From Lachnospiraceae bacterium (GTDB lineage: Bacteria; Bacillota; Clostridia; Lachnospirales; Lachnospiraceae): a stretch of DNA of 7,457 nucleotides. The notes beneath the pieces are model-generated. The model searched no databases. It was given only the letters and a program-made list of their open reading frames with translations, and was not told the DNA's origin. Every line of letters starts with the position of its first letter. Position 1 is the first letter of the stretch. The stretch is taken from positions 1 through 7,457 of the forward strand of contig WQST01000119.1 of assembly GCA_009787745.1 (NCBI GenBank), written 5' to 3'. The position numbers were made by a program, and so were the translations under genes. Shown here one piece after another: positions 1-6,648 of the stretch.

Positions 1-1019
1 ATCCGCCCCTTAACGCGGGCATTTAATAATGCCTTACCGATAACATCTTCCGAAATGCCGAAATGATGACAAACCAAAATAGCCGCCAACGCATTATAAA
101 CACTAAACTTCCCGGGCGTCCCCACCCGTGCGGAAAATTCCATCAAGCCGCTTAACTCAAAGCTTACCCCCAAACTCCCCTTATCTCGATAAAGTTCCAA
201 ATTCTTCGCCGACAAATCGCCGTTTTTCGCCCCGGAATTTAGCCCATATGTTATAATTTCACATGTATGCCCTTTAACAATCTTACGATAATGTTCATCG
301 TCAATATTAACAAAACCCTTATTACACTGCCTGAAAAGCATTCTCTTACATGCCAGATATTCATCAAAATCAGCATGTTCATTCGGCCCGATATGATCAG
401 GTGAAAGGTTGGTAAAAATCCCGATATCAAATAAAATCCCCGCTGTCCGATGTAATTTAAATCCTTGCGATGCCGCTTCCATCACCACCATATCAAGTCC
501 CGCATCAACCATTTCACGCAAATACCGCTGAATCAAAATCGATTCAGGAGTCGTATTGACCGCCGGGATGTGCTTCTCGCCAATAATTATTTCAATCGTC
601 CCGATTAAACCAACTTTATACCCTGCTTGCGCCAAAATCGATTTAATTAAATATGTCGTCGTCGTTTTGCCCTTCGTTCCTGTCACCGCAATGCTCTTAA
701 GCTCTTTCGCAGGATTTCCGTAGCGATTCGCGGCGATTATCGCCATCGCATATCTGGTACATGGGACTTTAATAATAGTCGCCGCTTTTTCACGGTAAAA
801 ATCTTCCGCTATATCCCGCTCAACTACCAAAACTCCGGCACCTTTATTTATCACATCTAAAGCAAAATCATGACCGTCGCTTTTCGCTCCTGAAATGCAA
901 AAAAACAAATCACCCTGTGTAACTTTCCGTGAATCATTCACGATTTCATTTACTTCACATTCTTCATTTCCCGAAATCAGGCTGTAATCAAGACCTGCTA
1001 ATAAATCTGATAAAAACAT
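1..1019 (-). CDS. murE: MurE-type UDP-N-acetylmuramyl peptide ligase, C-terminus missing
   Basis: Partial gene: the reading frame is open from the ATG at 1019 to the window edge, giving 339 complete codons of a family usually near 480-500 residues. MurE is a cytoplasmic Mur ligase that uses ATP to add the third residue (meso-diaminopimelate or lysine) to UDP-MurNAc-L-Ala-D-Glu. The N-terminal substrate domain has 'DSRKVTQGDLF' (about 29-39) and a 'DGHDF' patch. The central ATPase domain has the P-loop 'GTKGKTTTT' (114-122), 'NTTPES' (155-160), 'EAASQGFKLHR' (181-191), 'TNLSPDHIG' (203-211) and 'YLACKRMLF' (221-229), where K225 fits the carbamylated Mur lysine. 'YNALAA' and 'VKGR' (336-339) mark entry to the third domain, which carries amino-acid specificity and is off the window, so DAP versus lysine cannot be decided. 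The motif style resembles the clostridial MurE variant. The start is supported by GAGGTG 5 bases upstream. It lies about 90 bases after the DUF2164 gene, in the same direction. Confidence 0.93.
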   Translation of the reverse strand, partial: MFLSDLLAGLDYSLISGNEECEVNEIVNDSRKVTQGDLFFCISGAKSDGHDFALDVINKGAGVLVVERDIAEDFYREKAATIIKVPCTRYAMAIIAANRYGNPAKELKSIAVTGTKGKTTTTYLIKSILAQAGYKVGLIGTIEIIIGEKHIPAVNTTPESILIQRYLREMVDAGLDMVVMEAASQGFKLHRTAGILFDIGIFTNLSPDHIGPNEHADFDEYLACKRMLFRQCNKGFVNIDDEHYRKIVKGHTCEIITYGLNSGAKNGDLSAKNLELYRDKGSLGVSFELSGLMEFSARVGTPGKFSVYNALAAILVCHHFGISEDVIGKALLNARVKGR

Positions 1020-1024
1020 CCGCG

Positions 1025-1030
1025 CACCTC
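1025..1030 (-). promoter_or_regulatory. Ribosome binding site of murE
   Basis: Read on the minus strand this is GAGGTG, five bases before the murE ATG at 1019. It supports that start codon; no other in-frame start lies close upstream with a comparable site. Confidence 0.7.
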
Positions 1031-1060
1031 TCTATCTACACCTACAAAACAATATATGTC

Positions 1061-1066
1061 ATTATA
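1061..1066 (-). promoter_or_regulatory. Possible -10 box of an internal murE promoter
   Basis: The 89-base spacer between the DUF2164 gene and murE is strongly AT-rich. On the minus strand it contains a perfect TATAAT, about 42 bases before the murE ATG and upstream of its ribosome binding site, so a transcript starting near 1054 would include that site. No good -35 box is present at 16-18 bases: the best hexamers there are TGTTCC or ATGTTC. In such AT-rich sequence a TATAAT could arise by chance, so this is weak. I see no GC-rich hairpin with a T tract that would end transcription from the upstream genes. Confidence 0.25.
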
Positions 1067-1108
1067 TAAAAATATATCCTCCGGAACATAAAAGCGCATA
1101 ATAATATA

Positions 1109-1360
1109 CTATAAATGTTTATAAAGCGAAAAAAAATCTGCTTCAATATTATCCATATACCGTTTAAACCACATTTGGGTTTCATCTAATGCTTTATTAT
1201 ACACATGCGCTCCCATGATATCAATAAAAAAATCAAGCACTTTTTCGGCCGCAATTAAACCAATCGTTTCACCTCGCTCTTCCTGAAAAAAGGCTTGAAT
1301 ATCTGATAATAATTCCTTCTTTTCTTCCGTTTTAAAAGTAATCTTACTCAAATCAGCCAT
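1109..1360 (-). CDS. DUF2164 family small protein
   Basis: An 83-residue soluble acidic protein that I place in the DUF2164 family (function unknown) from memory of its pattern: an opening 'ITFKTEEKKELLSDIQAFF' (7-25), a central 'GETIGLIAAEKVLDFFID' (30-47) and 'AHVYNKALDETQ' (51-62), matching the family's usual '..IGdL.A..LLdf.l..iGp.vYN.a..da'. The length is typical. No membrane segment, signal peptide or catalytic motif is visible; it looks mostly helical. The frame stays open upstream to 1429, but that would add 23 mostly basic residues and run back into the end of topB. The ATG at 1360 is far better supported, with GAGGAGG just before it. It follows topB by 37 bases and precedes murE, so it is probably translated from the same message. 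The role cannot be inferred beyond this context. Confidence 0.85.
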   Translation of the reverse strand: MADLSKITFKTEEKKELLSDIQAFFQEERGETIGLIAAEKVLDFFIDIMGAHVYNKALDETQMWFKRYMDNIEADFFSLYKHL

Positions 1361-1363
1361 TTT

Positions 1364-1370
1364 CCTCCTC
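1364..1370 (-). promoter_or_regulatory. Strong ribosome binding site fixing the DUF2164 start
   Basis: The minus strand reads GAGGAGG followed by AAA and the ATG at 1360; the first GAGG lies 6 bases from the start. This is the strongest Shine-Dalgarno site in the window. It decides the start against the longer open frame that begins at 1429 inside the topB coding sequence. Confidence 0.8.
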
Positions 1371-1397
1371 TTCGACAATCCAATCCTTCTACTGCGC

Positions 1398-3452
1398 TTA
1401 AGCTTTATAATTCTTCGCCGCCTCATCATAAAAGCGGCTCATCGTCCCCATATTCTGCGCATCTTTGACTTGATTCGTGCGTCTTGCAACGAAATCACTT
1501 AGCTTCTTCATGTATTCATCCTCGGTAATATCACCTTGCGATACCATTTGCAGACCTTTTTCCCAGCTTGCCGTCAAAGCAGGGTCAAGCAACGGGCGAA
1601 TTGAATTATTAACTACATCATAAATCATTTCACCCATCAATGTCGGTGTAATGATTTGCGTTTTTTTGTTTAGATTCAAATACTTAATTGTCACCAATTT
1701 CTTAAGTATCTCCGCTCTCGTCGCGCTTGTTCCGATACCGCTGCCTTTGATTTGTGCGCGAAGTTCTTCATCTTCAATGAACTGCCCCGCATTTTCCATG
1801 GTCAGAATAAGCGTCCCTGAATTATAGCGCTTCGGCGGAGTCGTCTCACCCTCCTTTGTTTCCGCACTTATCAGCGGAAATTCCTGTCCCTTTTTAAGCG
1901 AGGATAAAACTTTAATAAAATCCATATCATAATCGGCTGTTTGCGATGTGTTACCATCCGCTTCGCCGCCTTGCTCATCTTTTGCCTCTTCATTTGCGGT
2001 ATCCGCCTGATTCGCTGTTTTAGCGCCAAAACCATGTTTCGCAACTTTTAGATACCCCTCTTCCGCCAAAACTTTAAAATTAGCAAAAAACTTCTCTTCT
2101 TTATTCGTAAATACCAAGCCCATTTTTTGATACACGGCCGCCGAATAAAAAATACTGAGAAAGCGGCGAACGATTATCTCATATACTTTTGCCGCTACGG
2201 GAGTCAGGCTGTTTAAAGCCCCTAACCCCTGTCCCGTCGGAATAATGGCATAGTGATCGGTTATTTGCTTATCATTAATATAACGCGTGCTAGTTATTTT
2301 CTGATGTGAACCGCTCGCTAAAATTTCTTCCGCAAAATCCTTCGCTTGCGGATATCCTATTAAACCCTTTAGATTTTTTTCGATTTCCTTACCCACCGAT
2401 GTCGATAATACTCTTGCATCAGTCCGCGGATAAGTCGTTAATTTCTTCTCATAAAGTTCCTGCGCAATCCGCAATGTTTCATCAGGGCTAACCTTAAAAA
2501 ACTTCGCGCAATCATTTTGAAGTTCCGCCAAATTGTATAATAAAGGCGCATTCTTCTTTTCTTTTTTCGACTCCCGTTCAAACAAAATCAACGGTTCTTT
2601 ATTCGTTTCAGGCACTGTCAAAAGACTAATTAATTCATTCGCCGTTTCAACCGCTTTAAAGCCATTTTCTTTATAAAGGAGCGGTGAACCAAAATAGCGG
2701 CTTCCTTCCACCGCTTTCCATTCGGTATCAATTTCTTTACCCTCAATTTCCGTTTTTAATACTACCCGATAAAAAGGTGTCTTCGTAAATGCCCTGATTT
2801 CCCGTTCGCGGTTAACCACCATCCCCAGCACGCAAGTCATTACCCTGCCGACAGAAATAACCGCCTTATCGGTCTTTAAATATGATTTAATCGAGTTACT
2901 GTATTTAAGCGTTAAAGCACGGGAAAAATTAATCCCCATCAGGTAATCCTCTTTCGCTCGCAAATAAGCGGCGGCACAAAGATTATCATAATCGGTAAGG
3001 TCTCTCGCTTCTTTGATACCGCGCCGAATTTCATCATCCGTCTGCGAATCAATCCACACCCGGCGGCGCATTTTTCCGGTCATCCCCGACTGCTTTTCAA
3101 CCAACCGATATATGTACTCGCCCTCACGCCCCGAGTCGGTACAAACATATATCGTTTCGACATCATCCCGGTTTAGAAGCGCACTTACAATACCAAACTG
3201 TTTTTTAACATTTTCAATCACTTCGTATTTGAATTCAGGGGGAATAAAAGGGATGGTCGCAAGGGCCCATCTTTTATATTTCTCATCATAGGCATCAGGA
3301 TAACTCATGGTCACTAAATGACCGACGCACCAAGTAATAACTGCTTCTTCCGATTCCATATAGCCATCGCGGTTACTCATTCTAAATCCGAGCGCTCTGG
3401 CGAATTCGCGGGCTACACTAGGCTTTTCGGCAATATATAGACTTTTAGACAT
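1398..3452 (-). CDS. topB: Type IA DNA topoisomerase (topoisomerase III)
   Basis: A 684-residue type IA topoisomerase that cuts one DNA strand through a 5'-phosphotyrosine link, passes another strand, and helps unlink replication or recombination intermediates. The N-terminal Toprim domain has 'IAEKPSVA' (7-14, Glu9) and 'CTDSGREGEYI' (104-114); the middle residue of the usual DxD is Gly108, a form I recall from other Gram-positive TopB proteins. Next come 'SVGRVMTC' (200-207), where many relatives have 'SAGRVQTP', and the catalytic 'TTYPRTD' with Tyr341. The late core motif 'GTSATRAEILKKL' is at 574-586. Residues about 476-510 are an acidic, Gln/Ala/Gly-rich linker. The C-terminus ends soon after the core and has no cysteine clusters, so no zinc-ribbon tail. 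Length is between E. coli TopB (653) and the longer Bacillus form. The ATG directly follows the TAA of the ATPase gene. A GGAG lies 14 bases upstream, too far to be strong, which suggests translational coupling. Confidence 0.95.
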   Translation of the reverse strand: MSKSLYIAEKPSVAREFARALGFRMSNRDGYMESEEAVITWCVGHLVTMSYPDAYDEKYKRWALATIPFIPPEFKYEVIENVKKQFGIVSALLNRDDVETIYVCTDSGREGEYIYRLVEKQSGMTGKMRRRVWIDSQTDDEIRRGIKEARDLTDYDNLCAAAYLRAKEDYLMGINFSRALTLKYSNSIKSYLKTDKAVISVGRVMTCVLGMVVNREREIRAFTKTPFYRVVLKTEIEGKEIDTEWKAVEGSRYFGSPLLYKENGFKAVETANELISLLTVPETNKEPLILFERESKKEKKNAPLLYNLAELQNDCAKFFKVSPDETLRIAQELYEKKLTTYPRTDARVLSTSVGKEIEKNLKGLIGYPQAKDFAEEILASGSHQKITSTRYINDKQITDHYAIIPTGQGLGALNSLTPVAAKVYEIIVRRFLSIFYSAAVYQKMGLVFTNKEEKFFANFKVLAEEGYLKVAKHGFGAKTANQADTANEEAKDEQGGEADGNTSQTADYDMDFIKVLSSLKKGQEFPLISAETKEGETTPPKRYNSGTLILTMENAGQFIEDEELRAQIKGSGIGTSATRAEILKKLVTIKYLNLNKKTQIITPTLMGEMIYDVVNNSIRPLLDPALTASWEKGLQMVSQGDITEDEYMKKLSDFVARRTNQVKDAQNMGTMSRFYDEAAKNYKA

Positions 3453-4835
3453 TTATAGTTCATTGGCTCCAATCAAGCGGATATTTTGTTTAACTTTGGC
3501 CTCAAGATTCAGTTTTTCATCGAAGCGATCGGCAGAAAAAAGATATATATAGTCGATTTGCAGTTGCGCCTTTTGGGCGCAGAATAACAGCCACTCATAA
3601 TCTTCATATGACATAAATGGCTTTTCCCAATTACAAAGACCGATTAAGGTTCTGCCTTCATCATCTTTCGCAATAATATCAATCGTCCCGACTTTCCCGA
3701 CCCATTCACCGCTTTGCGCAAATTTGAGGGGCAACTCATCATTGCGGTTCCATTGCTCCAAACGATTAATGCAGACCATTTTGAAGTAATTCGTAACATA
3801 GCTTTTAAAGGACGGCGCAATATGCGTGCGGAAAAATTCGGGAGGGCTTAAGCGCGTTAAATCGCTTAAATTCGGATAAAGATAAGTGAAATAAAAATGA
3901 ACGAAGTGATTTGTTATACGGTAATAACCTTTTGCGCTATTATCTTTCCCGCCTGCGTCATAGGAAAAAATCTTTTCAACTAATTGAAGCTCCATCAGAT
4001 TCTTTAGATATACACTAATTTTGGCACGGGAAAAGGAAGTATGCAAATATAAATCACTAAGCTTCTGATGCCCTTCGGCAATAGCGGCCAAAATCGTGTT
4101 ATAGATACCTGTTTCGCGCAGTTCATCCGCCACAATCCGCTCCGCGTGATGGCGTAAATACGCATGTTTGGGAAGGATGTTTTGGCAAATATTTTCTTCG
4201 GTTGAAAGCTGATCATTAAAATACTGCCACATCCCCGGATTACCACCTAGGATCGCGTAAGTTTCAATCCCTTTCGATAATTTAAAACCGCGGTACTTAA
4301 TCGTTAATTCATAAAAACTAAGTTCTTTTATCTTCAAAAAACCGGACAATTCATAGGCATGTTCGCCGATTTTTTCCACCATACTATTTTCAATCCAGCC
4401 AATTTGCGAGCTTAACAAAATAATCATGACTTGGCCCGTGTTCCATTGACCATGCGCTAAATCAACTAATTTCTGCATAAATGACGGGCTGTTCTTGACA
4501 ATGTATTGAAAGTCGTCGATAATGAGAACATTTTTAAATTTGCCCGAATCAACAATTATGTTAAATATATCATCATAGTTAGGATATTTAGGTAAATTGC
4601 TGATAGAATTATCACGGGTATCTGCTCTAGTAAGTTCACACCCCCACCGATAAAGTTGTTCCCTTTCGGAAGCGGGGCGGGCTTTATAATAGTAATTTGG
4701 TTTATTCGCCAAAAAATCCGTGATAATAGTATGCTTGCCAATACCCCTTGTACCGTACATAACGATGATCTGACTACCGGCCCGCTCATAATATGTATTT
4801 AAGTATTTCAACTCATTAATTCGATTCGACAGCAT
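3453..4835 (-). CDS. AAA-type ATPase with DUF234-like (nuclease-fold) C-terminal region
   Basis: A 460-residue soluble protein resembling the AAA ATPases with a C-terminal DUF234 domain common in archaea and Clostridia; their function is poorly known. From the ATG at 4835, the P-loop is 'GTRGIGKHT' (28-36), Walker B is 'VLIIDDFQYI' (103-112) and a sensor-like strand is 'IILLSSQIGWIENSM' (138-152). A predicted winged-helix part spans about 245-292 ('KLSDLYLHTSFSRAKISVYL' region). 'YYRITNHFVHFYF' follows (304-316), then a restriction-endonuclease-like region with 'VGTIDIIA' (382-389) and 'GLCNW' (399-403). Two oddities: the residue after the P-loop lysine is His35 rather than Ser/Thr, and the expected E-x-K of the nuclease motif is L-x-N (Leu400, Asn402). 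The frame can also start at a TTG at 4850 (465 residues); neither start has a clear ribosome binding site, and ATG fits the family's usual beginning better. Its stop codon abuts the topB start. Confidence 0.82.
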   Translation of the reverse strand: MLSNRINELKYLNTYYERAGSQIIVMYGTRGIGKHTIITDFLANKPNYYYKARPASEREQLYRWGCELTRADTRDNSISNLPKYPNYDDIFNIIVDSGKFKNVLIIDDFQYIVKNSPSFMQKLVDLAHGQWNTGQVMIILLSSQIGWIENSMVEKIGEHAYELSGFLKIKELSFYELTIKYRGFKLSKGIETYAILGGNPGMWQYFNDQLSTEENICQNILPKHAYLRHHAERIVADELRETGIYNTILAAIAEGHQKLSDLYLHTSFSRAKISVYLKNLMELQLVEKIFSYDAGGKDNSAKGYYRITNHFVHFYFTYLYPNLSDLTRLSPPEFFRTHIAPSFKSYVTNYFKMVCINRLEQWNRNDELPLKFAQSGEWVGKVGTIDIIAKDDEGRTLIGLCNWEKPFMSYEDYEWLLFCAQKAQLQIDYIYLFSADRFDEKLNLEAKVKQNIRLIGANEL

Positions 4836-4886
4836 ATTGTTTTCTTTCAAAATTTATCATGTTACATACACTCAGAATGATACTTT

Positions 4887-6602
4887 TTATAAATGACAAA
4901 GTACCCTCTTCTCAATTTCCTCCGCCGGCATCGGGTGGTTGAGGTAATAACCCTGAATACCATCACAACCGATAGATTCCAAATATGTATATTGCTCTTC
5001 TGTTTCCACTCCTTCGGCAATTGATTCAAAACCTAATTTCTTGACCATGAAAATAATCGATTCGGTAATTACTTTCGTATTTTCATCAAACAAAACCGTA
5101 TCAATAAAACTCTTGTCAATCTTTAACGTCGTGATTGGCAGCCCTTTCAAATACGACAAAGATGAATACCCTGTTCCGAAATCGTCAAGAGAAATACGGA
5201 TTCCCAAACTGCGAAGGGTATGTAATTTTTCGGTAATCTCCTTAAAATCGTCTATCAAAACACTCTCGGTAATTTCTAATTCGATTTCATTCGGGTCAAT
5301 ATTATACTTTTTGATAATTCCCAAAATTTTCTCAATGAAATCCTCTTGCGCATACTGAATCGCCGAAATGTTAATCGATAAAATTAACGGGCAATCATAT
5401 TGCTTCCGCCATTCCGAATATGTTCTGATGCTTTCTTCCATGACCCAAGTACCAATCGGAACAATCGTCCCATTTCGTTCAGCAATCGGGATGAACTGCA
5501 TCGGGCTAATCATCTTCCCATCATTGTCGCGCCATCTGATTAGTGTTTCGAACCCGCGCAATTTTTTTCCTTCAATGCTATACTGAGGTTGGAAATATAG
5601 AATGAAATTCTGGCTAAATGTTGCTTCTTTTAACTTATTTTCAATCGCCACATTCTGTAAATATTCATGCAGAATCGGCGCATCAAAATAATGCAGTGAA
5701 TTACTGCCCATTGTTTTCGCTTTAAACATAACGATTTCAGCGCAATTGATAAGTTCAAGGCTGGATTTCGCCGCTTCGGGATATTCGGCGACACCGATAC
5801 TGACCGCGAGAATCAGTTCCTGATGGTTGCTTAGGTAAAAAGGCCAATATAAGCGGTCATAGATGGCGGACGTGATTACCTCAATACTGCGATGCCCATA
5901 AGGGTCATAAATCGCGATACAGTAAGAATCAGCATTAAAATGTGAAACAATGACATGATCACTTTTAAATTCGCCCAAAAACTGACCGAACTGCTGGACT
6001 ACTTCATCACCGACGGTCATTCCGAAAGCATCATTTATTTTTCGGAAATCATCAATGTTAATGTATAATATTGCGACGACATCATTTTTCTTTTCCGCAT
6101 CACGAAGGAAATCACTAAGCAAGCGAACGAAGTAACTACGGTTATAAAGACCTGTCAAAATATCATAATAAGCCATGTATGTAAGCTCATCATTCGCATT
6201 CTTGATTTTCGTAATATCGGAAAAACGAATTATTTTATCGGTAGGATTTCTGTCTTCATCATATATTACGGTGGTAATTATTTCGATCCAAGTAGCGCTG
6301 TCTTTAAATTTAACAACCGCACTTTGATTTTCGATTCCTGTCTTTTCAAGATTTAACAGTTCACGAAAAGCAATCGCATATTCTGCTTCGATATAATTAA
6401 AAATATTAATCATATCTTGTTCATCATTTATATCGAAGTCAAAATAGTAGTTCCAATTACTAATCGTTCTTATCGTATTGTTAACAAAATCCTGATAAAT
6501 AAAGGCACGGTCTGATGTATCGCAAATATTACGGTACATCCTTTCCGAAACGACCAAACTTTCGCACTTCTTTGTTAATTCATCGATTTGACTATGATCC
6601 AT
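4887..6602 (-). CDS. PAS–GGDEF–EAL protein, predicted c-di-GMP phosphodiesterase
   Basis: A 571-residue cytoplasmic signalling protein with no membrane segment. A PAS-like sensor region covers about 20-132, ending in 'IIRFSDITKIK'. The GGDEF domain begins at 'YDILTGLYNR' (146-155) and ends near 308. Its signature is degenerate: 'HFNADSY' (221-227) stands where 'RFGGDEF' is expected, and the first metal-binding Asp of the 'DIDxFK' motif is Asn182. No RxxD inhibitory site is seen. The EAL domain (about 325-567) has the active-site set: 'ETL' with Glu352, Asn411 in 'SINIS', Glu443 in 'ELEITES', Asp473-Asp474 in 'LDDFGTG', Lys494 in 'LKIDKS', Glu530 in 'AEGVET' and Gln550 in 'GIQGYY'. I infer hydrolysis of c-di-GMP to pGpG, with PAS and the inactive GGDEF part as regulators, perhaps binding GTP. 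The second ATG (6602) was chosen because GAGGG is 6 bases before it but touches the first ATG (6608). The gene sits 46 bases after asd. Confidence 0.93.
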   Translation of the reverse strand: MDHSQIDELTKKCESLVVSERMYRNICDTSDRAFIYQDFVNNTIRTISNWNYYFDFDINDEQDMINIFNYIEAEYAIAFRELLNLEKTGIENQSAVVKFKDSATWIEIITTVIYDEDRNPTDKIIRFSDITKIKNANDELTYMAYYDILTGLYNRSYFVRLLSDFLRDAEKKNDVVAILYINIDDFRKINDAFGMTVGDEVVQQFGQFLGEFKSDHVIVSHFNADSYCIAIYDPYGHRSIEVITSAIYDRLYWPFYLSNHQELILAVSIGVAEYPEAAKSSLELINCAEIVMFKAKTMGSNSLHYFDAPILHEYLQNVAIENKLKEATFSQNFILYFQPQYSIEGKKLRGFETLIRWRDNDGKMISPMQFIPIAERNGTIVPIGTWVMEESIRTYSEWRKQYDCPLILSINISAIQYAQEDFIEKILGIIKKYNIDPNEIELEITESVLIDDFKEITEKLHTLRSLGIRISLDDFGTGYSSLSYLKGLPITTLKIDKSFIDTVLFDENTKVITESIIFMVKKLGFESIAEGVETEEQYTYLESIGCDGIQGYYLNHPMPAEEIEKRVLCHL

Positions 6603-6608
6603 GTTCAT

Positions 6609-6613
6609 CCCTC
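6609..6613 (-). promoter_or_regulatory. Ribosome binding site deciding the PAS–GGDEF–EAL start
   Basis: The minus strand reads GAGGG, then ATGAAC, then ATG. The site is directly adjacent to the first ATG (6608), which is too close for normal initiation. It is ideally spaced (6 bases) for the second ATG at 6602. The protein is therefore probably two residues shorter than the longest open frame. Confidence 0.6.
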
Positions 6614-6648
6614 ATCAAAATATCGTTACTATCCACCTTTGGCAATTA

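Noticed and set aside
1396..1403. GCTTAAGC palindrome at the topB stop codon
   Set aside because: Only 8 bases, no loop and no T tract; not a terminator and expected by chance.
1361..1429. Basic N-terminal extension of the DUF2164 protein
   Set aside because: The extra 23 residues overlap the end of topB, are an Arg/Lys-rich composition artefact, and the strong GAGGAGG site points to the ATG at 1360.
3013..3291. Plus-strand open frame opposite topB
   Set aside because: It lies wholly antisense to a well conserved Toprim region and has no recognisable domain.
4004..4246. Minus-strand frame inside the ATPase gene, also 4556-4789
   Set aside because: Out-of-frame shadows of the ATPase coding sequence, which itself carries the conserved motifs.
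5041..5358. Plus-strand open frame opposite the EAL domain
   Set aside because: Antisense to intact catalytic EAL motifs, with no family resemblance; other plus-strand frames at 2306-2491, 5368-5586, 6515-6760 and 6730-6933 are rejected for the same reason.
6617..6645. Possible promoter before the PAS–GGDEF–EAL gene: TTGCCA, 17 bases, TATTTT
   Set aside because: The -35 is good and the spacing right, but the -10 is weak and the start point would fall near 6610, inside the ribosome binding site, leaving almost no leader.
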